A stretch of 64,000 bases of DNA, taken from contig JANQAO010000003.1 in assembly GCA_030386295.1 (NCBI GenBank), positions 112,114-176,113 of the forward strand, written 5' to 3'. This document shows, in pieces, positions 8,564 to 16,526 of this stretch (position 1 is the first letter of the stretch; each line of letters starts with the position of its first letter). The notes under the pieces were generated by a model. The model was given only the letters and a program-made list of their open reading frames with translations. It made no database searches and was not told the DNA's origin. Made by a program: the position numbers and the translations under genes. The DNA comes from Candidatus Persebacteraceae bacterium Df01 (GTDB taxonomy: Bacteria; Pseudomonadota; Gammaproteobacteria; Tethybacterales; Persebacteraceae).

Positions 8564-9445
8564 CTAATATACATAAATTCTTGCCTTTAACTTCTGTGGG
8601 TTGAAATAGATATGCTGCGGCTGGAAATTCATTGTGTTGGGCCAGCACTTCAATGGCTCATCAATGCCAGAACATAAACCAGTTACAAGTCTGGTAGCGA
8701 CACTGAAACAATTGCTAATCTGTAATGGAGGTTCCCAAATTTCTTCTTTAGCAATGACATTAAAAACAGTTGATAAATTGTTTGTTATGCGAGGGAAAAT
8801 AACTTCATATTCTGAATCCCCCATCCGAGTATTCACTTCAATCAAATTTAGTTTGCCTTGTTGATCTACTCACAACCCTAAATAAATTGCCCCATTAAAG
8901 ATGATTCCCATATGCCTGAGAACTCCAAGCATTGGGTCAAGAATTTCAGATCGTATCCGTCTTTTCAATTTAATAATCTCTCTTGGATGAGGAGATAAAC
9001 CCCTCATACCGTCGCAGTTTGTGCATTGATCGTCGCAATGGCTTTTTTTATAATCTTGAGCAGAAGGTAGTTGAACTACACTATATTTATTTAATAGGTA
9101 ATGGGCTGAATAATCAAAACCCTCTAGGTAGTCTTCGACAAGAAATCTGTAAGGGGGGGCATTTTGTTTTCGTAATGCCCGTAGCTGACATAATAAGTCC
9201 AGAGTAGGCTGAGATGGAGATACTTGAATGGCTCCATTACCATTCAAGGTCAACCAATTTTCACAAGGAGGAATATTTATGAACATGGACTTATTCGACC
9301 CAATATTTAAATTGCAGGATGCACGCCTAAACAAACTTGGAGATCCTTTTTCAGAGCCTAATAATTTCATAATAGGCTTTAATCGTTCAACCAAAGTATC
9401 GTTTTTGTCTAGAAACCACTCCTCCACAATACGAAAGTCATCCAA
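8564..9445 (-). pseudogene. PurD-like ATP-grasp protein, broken by in-frame TGA
   Basis: Minus-strand reading gives FLVEDYLEGFDYSAHYLL, LPSAQDYKKS, GMRGLSPHP and, after a TGA at 8870-8872, continues in the same frame with LIEVNTRMGDSEYEVIFPR. Order and spacing match the ATP-grasp core of phosphoribosylamine-glycine ligase (PurD) or a close relative. The frame stays open upstream to about 9557 but offers only a TTG start and lacks the PurD N-terminal domain. It is a 5'-truncated, nonsense-broken gene, not a working purine enzyme. It could come from a peptide-ligase-like ATP-grasp cassette rather than true PurD. Confidence 0.55.
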
Positions 9446-9556
9446 CAGTTGATGAAGTGCACTCTTAATTGCATTTGCATCTCTATGATACCAAGCTGCA
9501 GCACATTGGATTTGGATAGGTGATTTAGTATCACTGATTTGTTGTAAACGACTAGT

Positions 9557-9994
9557 TTATCAATATATTGACATGCAAAAATCTTTTGATGTGCTAGACC
9601 TCATTTTATCTCGCACCGGTACGGTGATTGTCTTCGACTTTTTTTAAGCGAGATGGAGTAAAAGGGAAATCTCATTTGGGCGGTGGACACTCAATAGGTG
9701 AATTTTACGAAACTATTGAGAAAAATGGATTTAAAATTCATAAAGATTTGGATGTTACATCTAAAGTAAGTCCGAACCTTCGACTTGTAAACGAAATACT
9801 GACGGATCGTATTTTACCTTTTATTGAAACCTTGGATCAATTTCTTTCAAAAAGACACAAAACACATTTAAGTTTTTTAATTTATTTTCAGTAAAAAATT
9901 GAAAAAACTTAAGTTTAAATACTCTTTAAAGCGAAACCATGAGTCTTTTGAGAAGTTTAAAACCTACAGACTCGTTGTCATTAAAAAATCCTAA
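9557..9994 (+). pseudogene. SAM-dependent methyltransferase remnant (C-terminal part)
   Basis: Joining three frames gives a coherent methyltransferase tail: QYIDMQKSFDVLDLIL, TVIVFDFF, KRDGVKGKSHLGGGH, then ESFEKFKTYRLVVIKKS. The first break is repaired by removing one T from the T7 run at 9639-9645, the second by removing one T near 9886-9890. The N-terminal SAM-binding half is absent. The stop codon overlaps the first box of the next attC-like site, so this was a plus-strand cassette. Confidence 0.55.
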
Positions 9995-10165
9995 CAAAAC
10001 ACTCTGGCAGACTACTATGCCACCTCTAAGCTTGACTCTTCATATAGCACTTTTCGTTGCACAAGCACTTAATCTGACTTTCACTGCGTTGATTGTTTTG
10101 TGCATTTCAGCTACACTAACACAAAACAATCAGCTCCGTTTTGGCAACTTAGCCGAGTGTTAGTT
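9989..10165 (+). repeat. long attC-like site behind methyltransferase remnant
   Basis: Outer boxes TCCTAAC and GTTAGTT; outer arms CTAACA..ACACTC pair with GAGTGTTAG. An internal GCACAA/TTGTGC pair supports a long folded site of about 177 bp. A shorter alternative (about 10112-10165, ACTAACAC with GTGTTAGT) is nested in it. Confidence 0.5.
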
Positions 10166-10182
10166 CAAAAGGAAGTTAGATA

Positions 10183-10662
10183 GTGGAAATACGACAATAT
10201 AGAGAATCTGATTTAGATTCTGTCCTTGAGTCCTGGGAAGTTGCGACTCGTTTAGCTCACGAATTTATGACTGATGAGTTCATCGCGCAGGAACGAAAAA
10301 ATGTAGCTGAAATGTATATACCAAATACAGATACATGGGTTGCAGAGCTTGATGGTGAAGTAAAGGGCTTTATTTCACTAATGAGTAATGAGATCGGCGC
10401 GATTTTTCTTCAGCCAAATTATCATGGTAAAGGTATTGGTAAAGCGCTCATGGATAAGGCTCAATTTCTTCACGGAGATTTAGAAGTTGAGGTTTTCAAA
10501 GAAAACGCTATTGGGCGTAATTTTTATTCAAAATATGGCTTTGAATATCTAGAAGAAAAGCATCATGAACCAACCGGACAACAATTATTGCGCCTGAAAT
10601 TTACAGCTAACAAATCAAGTAATCGGGACGCCGTAACCGGCGCTCACTTCTTGCGACGTTAG
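10183..10662 (+). CDS. GNAT acetyltransferase (cassette gene)
   Basis: About 159 residues beginning VEIRQYRESDLDSV from a GTG start; AAAGGAAG lies eight bases upstream. The acetyl-CoA-binding motif A reads NYHGKGIGKALM and the C-terminal motif B region NFYSKYGFEYLEE, typical of small YjaB-like GNAT enzymes. The substrate is unknown. The last 17 or so residues are encoded by the attC-like site itself, a common consequence of cassette structure, so the folded domain ends near LRLKFTA. The gene is intact and on the plus strand, opposite to the EamA and VOC cassettes. Confidence 0.85.
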   Translation: MEIRQYRESDLDSVLESWEVATRLAHEFMTDEFIAQERKNVAEMYIPNTDTWVAELDGEVKGFISLMSNEIGAIFLQPNYHGKGIGKALMDKAQFLHGDLEVEVFKENAIGRNFYSKYGFEYLEEKHHEPTGQQLLRLKFTANKSSNRDAVTGAHFLRR

Positions 10663-10664
10663 AT
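10605..10664 (+). repeat. attC-like site of the GNAT cassette
   Basis: About 60 bp with R'' AGCTAAC and a perfect R' GTTAGAT (GTTRRRY). Inner arms CAAGTAATCGGGACGCCG and CGGCGCTCACTTCTTG pair with unpaired bases on one arm. It overlaps the 3' end of the GNAT frame. Confidence 0.7.
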
Positions 10665-11111
10665 TCATACCTATGTCATTAATAATTAACCATTACTCAG
10701 AAGATTATAAATATCTTTCAAGTTTAATATGGTAAATTTTATAGCTTAGCACAGCTGTATTTCTTTCATCTATTGTGGTTGTTGCCCTTGTGGCAGGAAA
10801 TTTTGATAAATAATTAATTTTAAAGTAGATAGCCATATATTAACTAGAATTGTTTTAATCATAAGTTGATTAACAATTTTTTATTTTTTACTTCTGAAAC
10901 ACTTGTGACTTATTTTGTAACAGTCCAAGGACTTACATTCCTCTATATTTGTTTTTCAGGTTAGATGAGTTCTAATAATAACTTTTGCTTAATTTCTTTA
11001 TATTTGTGATTTTTTTTATAGGGAATATCAAATAATAACTAATATGCAAAAGAATGCTAAAAATAATTAAATCAAACACCAAGATATATTTTAATGATAA
11101 AGCGTAAATTT
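10665..11111. other. AT-rich spacer without recognisable genes
   Basis: About 450 bases, strongly AT-rich, with frequent stops in all frames. I see no gene, attC or leader repeat here. Confidence 0.5.
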
Positions 11112-11424
11112 ATGAAAGCCGTAATTACATCAGACTACAGTTCTGTTGACGTATTAGAGGTTAAAGACATTGATAAACTAGAAATTAGCGATAAAGAAAT
11201 TTTAATTCGTATCCATGCTTGTTCAGTGAACCTGATTGATTGGAAAATATAATTGAAAATAGTGAGTGGCAAAAAACCTCCAAAAATTCTTAGCGGAGAC
11301 TTCTCTAGTATTGTAGATAAAACAGGCTCAGAAATTAATATTTAATATAGGCGATGAGAGGTGGGGACATGTTAATGCACTAAAAGGCGGCTCATATACC
11401 GAATATATAAAAGTAAATATTGAA
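11112..11424 (+). pseudogene. MDR-superfamily reductase remnant
   Basis: From ATG 11112 the translation MKAVITSDYSSVDVLEVKD and LIRIHACSVNLIDWKI matches the start of NAD(P)H quinone-reductase-like MDR proteins. A TAA follows DWKI, then GKKPPKILSGDFSSIVDK continues in frame, then a one-base shift near 11340 leads to FNIGDERWGHVNALKGGSY. Only about the first third of the family length remains before it runs into integrase-like sequence. Confidence 0.65.
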
Positions 11425-11556
11425 CAATTTTTATCTTATCTTGCTGTAGAGCGTCATGTATCTCCATCTACTCAAAATCAACCATTAATTCCTTAATCTT
11501 TCTTTGCGAGCAGGTATTAAATATTTCCTTGCAGATGCTCAAATAATTTCTGTAAG
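11425..11556 (+). pseudogene. fossil of an integron integrase (IntI)
   Basis: Plus-strand translation reads QFLSYLAVERHVSPSTQNQ, and after one-base shifts INSLIFLCEQVLNISL and LADAQIISVR. The STQNQ motif followed by an LxFL..VL helix is characteristic of the N-terminal SAM-like domain of IntI integrases (family knowledge), about residues 40-95. Only this piece survives; no catalytic RHRY region is in the window. It joins the MDR remnant upstream and runs straight into an attC-like site downstream. Confidence 0.6.
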
Positions 11557-11616
11557 AGTTAACAACCAAACTCAGCGGCCTGCCGATTGCGGGTCCGTTG
11601 GAATGTTTTGTTAGCA
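11557..11616 (-). repeat. attC-like site of the VOC cassette
   Basis: About 60 bp, following the VOC stop by ten bases on the minus strand. Outer arms GCTAACAAAAC and GTTTGGTTGTTAAC; inner arms CCAACGGACC and GGCCGCTGAG pair with one extrahelical base, the feature used by IntI to choose the strand. R boxes are imperfect. Confidence 0.7.
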
Positions 11617-11625
11617 ATAATTGGC

Positions 11626-11988
11626 TCAACTATGACAAACTGCCTCAATATTGTGGCCATCTGGGTCAATAACAAACGCACCGTAATAATTAGGATGGTA
11701 AATTTCTCTTACTCCTGGCTTTCCGTTATCGGTTGCGCCAGCAGATAATGCGGCTTCATAAAAAGCATCTACTTGACTACGTGTTTCAGCCAAAAAAGCA
11801 ACGTGCATGCGTTTGTGTGCTTGCCCATCAGGACCAAACCAAAATTCAGCTTTTCCTTTTTTTCCGAATCCAGCCCAGCCCTGTTCTTCCATAACTAATT
11901 CTATTCCGAGGGGGGATAAACTCTTCGTATAGAAATTTTTACTTTTTTCGTAATCAGAAATTACAAAACCAATATGGTCAATTATCAT
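11626..11988 (-). CDS. VOC (glyoxalase/bleomycin-resistance-fold) protein, cassette gene
   Basis: 120 residues with the paired beta-alpha-beta-beta-beta units of the vicinal oxygen chelate fold: starts MIIDHIGFVISDYEKSKNFY, middle HVAFLAETRSQVDAFYEA, end AFVIDPDGHNIEAVCH. Metal-ligand positions His5, His near 67 and Glu near 115 are present, so catalytic activity is plausible; the substrate is unknown. ATG start at 11988 with AAGGA nine bases upstream. A leader repeat lies 20 nt upstream and an attC-like site ten nt downstream, making a complete, apparently functional cassette. Confidence 0.88.
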   Translation of the reverse strand: MIIDHIGFVISDYEKSKNFYTKSLSPLGIELVMEEQGWAGFGKKGKAEFWFGPDGQAHKRMHVAFLAETRSQVDAFYEAALSAGATDNGKPGVREIYHPNYYGAFVIDPDGHNIEAVCHS

Positions 11989-12008
11989 ATTTTTTCCTTA
12001 TAGATTTC

Positions 12009-12110
12009 TAATGTTGGGAGTTAAGTGGCATCCGAGTTTTTAGTTTAACAGAAAACTTGTTTTTGTTGTTAAGCTAAACGAAGACAGCAGGTCTGTCAAA
12101 GCAGATATCG
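12009..12110 (-). repeat. cassette leader repeat, copy C
   Basis: Third and most diverged copy, 20 nt upstream of the VOC start. The hairpin arms are AGCTTAACA and TGTTAAACT; the loop-closing pair has changed from T:A (copy B) to C:G on both arms, a compensatory change. Upstream on the same strand, TATAACAAGC (12133-12142) overlaps the last codons of the acyltransferase remnant, as the first box of an attC would. Confidence 0.7.
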
Positions 12111-12149
12111 TTTTGTGTGTGCTTTACCTTTGCTTGTTATATTCTATTA

Positions 12150-12645
12150 GTTAACATCAAAATAATTTCTAAACCAAGACTAAGAATAGTTACAAGCGCA
12201 ACGATTAAAAATAATAGATAACTTCCCTCTAAATCTCCTTTTATTTTCTTGTTAGTTTTTTATTAGCAATAGTTTCTGAGTAAGGACAAACAGAAATCTA
12301 TTTGTTAGATTTGCAACAAAAGCGCTTGATAATAGAGCGGTAATCAAAATCGCTGATATGAGTAAAATAACTAATAATACCAGCGTATTAGATACATGAC
12401 TTAAAGCTTGTATAAGCCCAAAATATATTGCGATTTTTACAAAAACCCCATGCCAAATATAAACAAATAAAAGCTCTAGAAATACCCAAGAAATATCCAA
12501 CATCACTAACATAACCGGCGCATAACGAAACGATTATGCTAAGTAATAAAGGAAATTTAAACTGTGTGATTATTGGGAGGAAAATTTTCCATATAAACAT
12601 ACTAAACAAAAACCAAAGGATCCAAACCTGGCGAGGACAAATTAT
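12150..12645 (-). pseudogene. acyltransferase-3-type membrane protein remnant
   Basis: Two overlapping minus-strand frames carry neighbouring pieces of an acyltransferase-3 protein: WILWFLFSMFIWKIFLP with FPLLLSIIVSLCAGYV, and YIWHGVFVKIAIYFGL with hydrophobic segments to about 12252. A third short hydrophobic frame ends LEIILMLTNRI at 12145-12147. The central part of the family is missing and the frame shifts between GISRAF and YIWHG. Upstream, 12646-13140 holds only degenerate AT-rich sequence, including a short unplaced peptide (LAEDELAWTKLTAKIIKLIK) just before the helicase. Confidence 0.5.
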
Positions 12646-13159
12646 TGCTATACACCCGATTGTGCTAAATATCCGGCTAAAAGAAAGATTTTCTTATGCT
12701 TACTTATTTTTGGTGATAAAAGAGTGAAATGGTTTATTAAAGATCATACAATTGTCAATTTTTACCAGTTCCTTAATGCCATATCAAGTTTTCAGAGGAA
12801 ATTTAAGAAAAACACCTCATATTTTACTGATTTTGTTTTAATAAAAAATAAAGCTATAATTAACAGTTGGTCGGAATAGTTCGCCTGTTTGCAAAAGTCA
12901 TTGCTTGAAGCCGTATCGTTGATATTAATCATAAAGAGACTTTTATAAAATCACTTTCTCAAATTTAATCACTCTGTATTGGATATTGTAATAGCCTTTC
13001 AAATATAAAGTCAGTAGCGTACTGAGAGCTACCAAAACAATCGCTCTTTAGTATTGTTAGCAGAGGATGAGTTAGCTTGGACAAAGCTCACTGCCAAAAT
13101 AATTAAACTAATTAAAAATCAATCAAATTGCGGGCTAAAACCTGTTGAGGAAAATAGTA

Positions 13160-14344
13160 ATGGAAAATTTTAAAGAATTAAACTTGCCAGAAGCACTCAA
13201 TCATACATTAGAGCACATGCAGTTCTTAGCGCCTACGCCAATTCAGGCGAAAGCAATACCGGTTGCTATGTCAGGAAAAGATATCTTAGGGTCAGCTCAG
13301 ACAGGAACTGGAAAAACAGCAGCATTTGGTATTCCACTAATAGCTAAATTGATGATGAATACTCTTTCAGCAGGGTTGATTATGACCCCAACGCGTGAAC
13401 TGGCAGCTCAGGTGATGAAACAGCTGCAAATAATGGCGGGTAAAAAAGCAAAAATAAAAAGCGCTTTGCTTATTGGTGGAGAATCTATGTTGAAGCAAAT
13501 TCAACAATTAAATAACGATCCTCGTTTGTTTGTGGGAACGCCTGGGCGAATCAATGATCATTTAGAAAGAGGAAGTCTAAAACTTAACGAAATTGATTTT
13601 TTAGTGTTGGATGAAACAGATCGTATGTTAGATATGGGGTTTACTATACAAATTGATAAGATTATCAAAAAAATACCGAAACAACGTCAAACTCTACTGT
13701 TCTCCGCTACGTTACCTAAAAATATCATAAAAATATCTGATAAATATCTAACCTCTCCAATTCATATGGCGATAAAAAGTGAATTTGAGTCGCAAATCAA
13801 ACACGAAGTCTTAAAAACTTCTGAAGAAGATAAATACAATTTGTTATTGGAGCAATTAGAATCTCGTAAAGGCTCTATTATTGTATTTGTAAAAACAAAA
13901 TATGGAACAGAAAAGTTATCCAAAAAAGTATCAAAATCAGGTTTTAGCGCTGATGCTATCCATGGTAATTTAAGACAAAATGTGCGCAATAAAGTAATTT
14001 CAAATTACCGTGAAAAGAAATTTAAAGTATTATTTGCAACCGATGTTGCTTCTCGTGGGTTAGATATACGACACATTGAACATGTTATTAACTATGATTT
14101 TCCTCAATGTGCAGAGGATTACATTCATCGCATAGGGCGGACCGGTCGTGCTGGAGCAACGGGAGAGGCGCTTTGTTTTATTACTCCTGAGCAACATGGT
14201 AAGTGGAATGTTATTAATCGAATGCTTAAGCTAGATCAACCATTGGAAGTATCTTCTACATCCACTAAGAAAAAAATAAGTAAAAAAAGACCGTTTCGCA
14301 CTCAACGTAAAACATTTCAAAAAAATAAAAAAATAAAAGCGTAA
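13160..14344 (+). CDS. DEAD-box-family RNA helicase with DETD motif
   Basis: About 394 residues. Q motif region FLAPTPIQAKAIPVAM, Walker A AQTGTGKTA, motif II VLDETDRMLDMGF, motif III FSATLP, motif V ATDVASRGLDI and motif VI HRIGRTGRAG follow in family order, then a basic tail (KKKISKKRP) for RNA binding. It is an RhlE-like ATP-dependent RNA helicase acting in ribosome assembly or RNA turnover. Motif II is DETD rather than DEAD; the catalytic acidic pair is kept. The ATG at 13160 is chosen because GAGGA lies eight bases upstream; a TTG five codons earlier is less likely. AT-rich like the cassette region. Confidence 0.92.
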   Translation: MENFKELNLPEALNHTLEHMQFLAPTPIQAKAIPVAMSGKDILGSAQTGTGKTAAFGIPLIAKLMMNTLSAGLIMTPTRELAAQVMKQLQIMAGKKAKIKSALLIGGESMLKQIQQLNNDPRLFVGTPGRINDHLERGSLKLNEIDFLVLDETDRMLDMGFTIQIDKIIKKIPKQRQTLLFSATLPKNIIKISDKYLTSPIHMAIKSEFESQIKHEVLKTSEEDKYNLLLEQLESRKGSIIVFVKTKYGTEKLSKKVSKSGFSADAIHGNLRQNVRNKVISNYREKKFKVLFATDVASRGLDIRHIEHVINYDFPQCAEDYIHRIGRTGRAGATGEALCFITPEQHGKWNVINRMLKLDQPLEVSSTSTKKKISKKRPFRTQRKTFQKNKKIKA

Positions 14345-14407
14345 TAAACTTGATTTTTTATTAACTTATGGCAAGAAAAATTAATGTGTTCTTATGATTA
14401 ATTTGTT

Positions 14408-16204
14408 TTAACGGTTATTCTGGCGACGTTCGGACTCTTTTAGATATTTCTTTCTTAACCGAATATTGGAGGGAGTGACCTCCACAAACTCATCATCTCC
14501 GATGTAATCTATGGCTTCTTCTAAACCTAATTTTCTAGGTGGTACTAGGTTGAGAGCATCATCTTTTCCTGAAGCTCGTACGTTAGTTAATTTTTTATTC
14601 TTAGTTGGGTTTACATTAAGATCACTACCCTTTAAATGCTCTCCGATAATCATGCCTTCGTAAACGGGAATTGCAGGATCTATAAATAGCGGGCCTCTTT
14701 CTTGTAACTTCCATAAGCTAAAAGCCATTGCTGTACCTGATTCGCTACAGATTAAGCTGCCCACTTCACGGTGCTCTATATCGCCTTTGTAGGGCTCGTA
14801 TTTTTCAAAAACAGAGGTAAGAATACCTTCACCTTTGGTGAGAGTAGTGAACTGGGATTTAAAACCGAGTAACCCTCGTGTGGGTATAAAATATTCCATC
14901 ATGTTTGATCCATTATGTTCTTGTAGATTAAGCATGTCACCTTTGCGTTTTCCCATTTCGGCAATAACATTTCCGGCAAACTCGCTAGGTAAGGATATGC
15001 TGACACGTTCAATGGGCTCAAGCCTTTTGTTGTTCTCAAATTGATAAATAACCTGAGGGGTGCCTATTTGTAATTCAAACCCTTCTCGTCTCATGCTTTC
15101 AACTAGAACAGCTAAATGGAGTTCGCCACGACCACAAACAATAAAGCATTCGGGATCACTAAAATCCATACTCATTCCGATATTGGTTTCTAGCTCCCTT
15201 TCTAAACGTTCTCTAATTTGTCTTGAAGTTAGTAATTTTCCTTCTTTCCCAGCAAAAGGGGAAGAGTTGACCATAAACGCCATTTTTAAAGTAGGTTCAT
15301 CAATATTAATGGAGGGCATTGGGCTTTCTTTGGCATCAAATACAATGGTGTCTCCTACATAAATATCGCTGATTCCTGCGATGATAACAACATCGCCACT
15401 ATAGGCAGTAGGAACCTTGACTCGTGCTAGTCCTAAACTTACAAGTACTTCTGATATTTTGGCAGGTTTTTTGGTGCCATCTGGCTTAATAACTGTTACT
15501 CGATCGTTTTTATTAACCGTGCCTTGATAAATTCGCCCAATCGCCATCCGCCCTAAAAAATTATCATATGCTAGGTTTGTTACTTGCATTTTTAATGGAG
15601 CCTCATCAGCGGTTTTTGCAGGGCTGACTTGTTGCATGATTAATTCGAATAATGGCTGTATATTTTCGGTTATATTGTCAGATTCGTTACCGGCTTTGCC
15701 TTCCGTGGCTATGGTGTAGCAAATGGGAAAATCAAGTTGTTCGTCTGTAGCATCAAGCTTAACAAAAAGATCAAAAAGTTCGTTAATAACCCAATCACAG
15801 CGTGCTGATGGTTTATCAACTTTGTTGATGACGACAATGGGATTTAATCCTAGTGCTAACGATTTACTAAGCACAAATTTAGTTTGAGGCATAGGGCCTT
15901 CGTAGGAATCAACTACAAGAATAACGCTATCTATCATTCTCAGTACGCGCTCAACTTCTGAGCCAAAGTCAGCATGTCCCGGAGTGTCTATAATATTAAC
16001 TTTACAGTTTTTATATTGGTAGGAGGTGTTTTTTGCATAAATGGTAATGCCTCGTTCTTTTTCTTGGTCGTGAGAATCCATTACTCGAGTTTCAATTTGT
16101 TGATGTTCTTCGTACGTACCGCTTTGTTGTAATAGCGCGTCAACTAGGGTGGTTTTTCCGTGGTCAACGTGTGCAATGATGGCGATATTTCTAAATTCTG
16201 GCAT
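14408..16204 (-). CDS. typA: ribosome-associated GTPase TypA/BipA
   Basis: 598 residues, family length. G1 AHVDHGKTTL, G3 DTPGHADFG and G4 NKVDKPSARCDWV are intact; EF-G-like domains III and V and the TypA-specific C-terminal domain (AMAFSLWKLQERGPLF, EGMIIGEHLKGSDL) follow. TypA binds ribosomes under stress and supports 50S assembly and cold growth. It is convergent with the helicase with only a 63-base gap. Its start is at the edge of a 320-base spacer that holds an attC-like scar and is the likely promoter region. Confidence 0.97.
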   Translation of the reverse strand: MPEFRNIAIIAHVDHGKTTLVDALLQQSGTYEEHQQIETRVMDSHDQEKERGITIYAKNTSYQYKNCKVNIIDTPGHADFGSEVERVLRMIDSVILVVDSYEGPMPQTKFVLSKSLALGLNPIVVINKVDKPSARCDWVINELFDLFVKLDATDEQLDFPICYTIATEGKAGNESDNITENIQPLFELIMQQVSPAKTADEAPLKMQVTNLAYDNFLGRMAIGRIYQGTVNKNDRVTVIKPDGTKKPAKISEVLVSLGLARVKVPTAYSGDVVIIAGISDIYVGDTIVFDAKESPMPSINIDEPTLKMAFMVNSSPFAGKEGKLLTSRQIRERLERELETNIGMSMDFSDPECFIVCGRGELHLAVLVESMRREGFELQIGTPQVIYQFENNKRLEPIERVSISLPSEFAGNVIAEMGKRKGDMLNLQEHNGSNMMEYFIPTRGLLGFKSQFTTLTKGEGILTSVFEKYEPYKGDIEHREVGSLICSESGTAMAFSLWKLQERGPLFIDPAIPVYEGMIIGEHLKGSDLNVNPTKNKKLTNVRASGKDDALNLVPPRKLGLEEAIDYIGDDEFVEVTPSNIRLRKKYLKESERRQNNR

Positions 16205-16277
16205 GATTTGTATTGCTGTGTGTTTTCTTCAGTTTCTCAGTAATGCGTAGACCATCAGCTGATTGTCGTTTTTTTTA

Positions 16278-16334
16278 GGTTAACGCTTGAATTCAGCCGA
16301 CGCATTAACCGCCTGCTGAAAAGTTTTGTTAGGT
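16278..16334 (-). repeat. solitary attC-like scar upstream of typA
   Basis: 57 bp; on the minus strand R'' ACCTAAC matches RYYYAAC exactly, inner arms TTTTCAGC and GCTGAATT pair, and the end CAAGCGTTAAC resembles known attC right ends. It is about 4 kb from the cassette cluster and has no cassette gene beside it. The surrounding spacer (16205-16526) otherwise contains one hairpin near 16430. Confidence 0.6.
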
Positions 16335-16423
16335 TTTTTATTGGGTGAAGTTTTTGTCAATTTTTAAGGCGACAGAATTTTACCATTTTAGTAGGCTGTG
16401 GCTGGTCGGAATATTAAATTTTT

Positions 16424-16449
16424 TATGCCACACTCGCTAGCGTGGCACG
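16424..16449. terminator. hairpin downstream of the molybdenum operon
   Basis: TGCCAC (16426-16431) pairs with GTGGCA (16442-16447). Neither side has a clear U-run in the transcribed sense, so it is only a weak candidate terminator for the operon ending at 16527. Confidence 0.3.
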
Positions 16450-16526
16450 AATTTCTTTAGTGTAGATAGTTTTTTTGGGTAGTCGGGTTCATTGTTGTTA
16501 CGGAAAATTAAATTTTTTGAGTATCT

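Noticed and set aside
2493-9445. Alternative genetic code with TGA read as an amino acid, suggested by in-frame TGAs in two genes
   Set aside because: Other nearby genes are broken by TAA or frameshifts, and TGA is used as the ordinary stop in intact genes such as queH, dsbB and recombination-free operon members with ATGA overlaps.
13050-13159. Short peptide (LAEDELAWTKLTAKIIKLIK) before the helicase as the tail of a PadR-like regulator
   Set aside because: Too short, no start and no confident family match; left as degenerate spacer.
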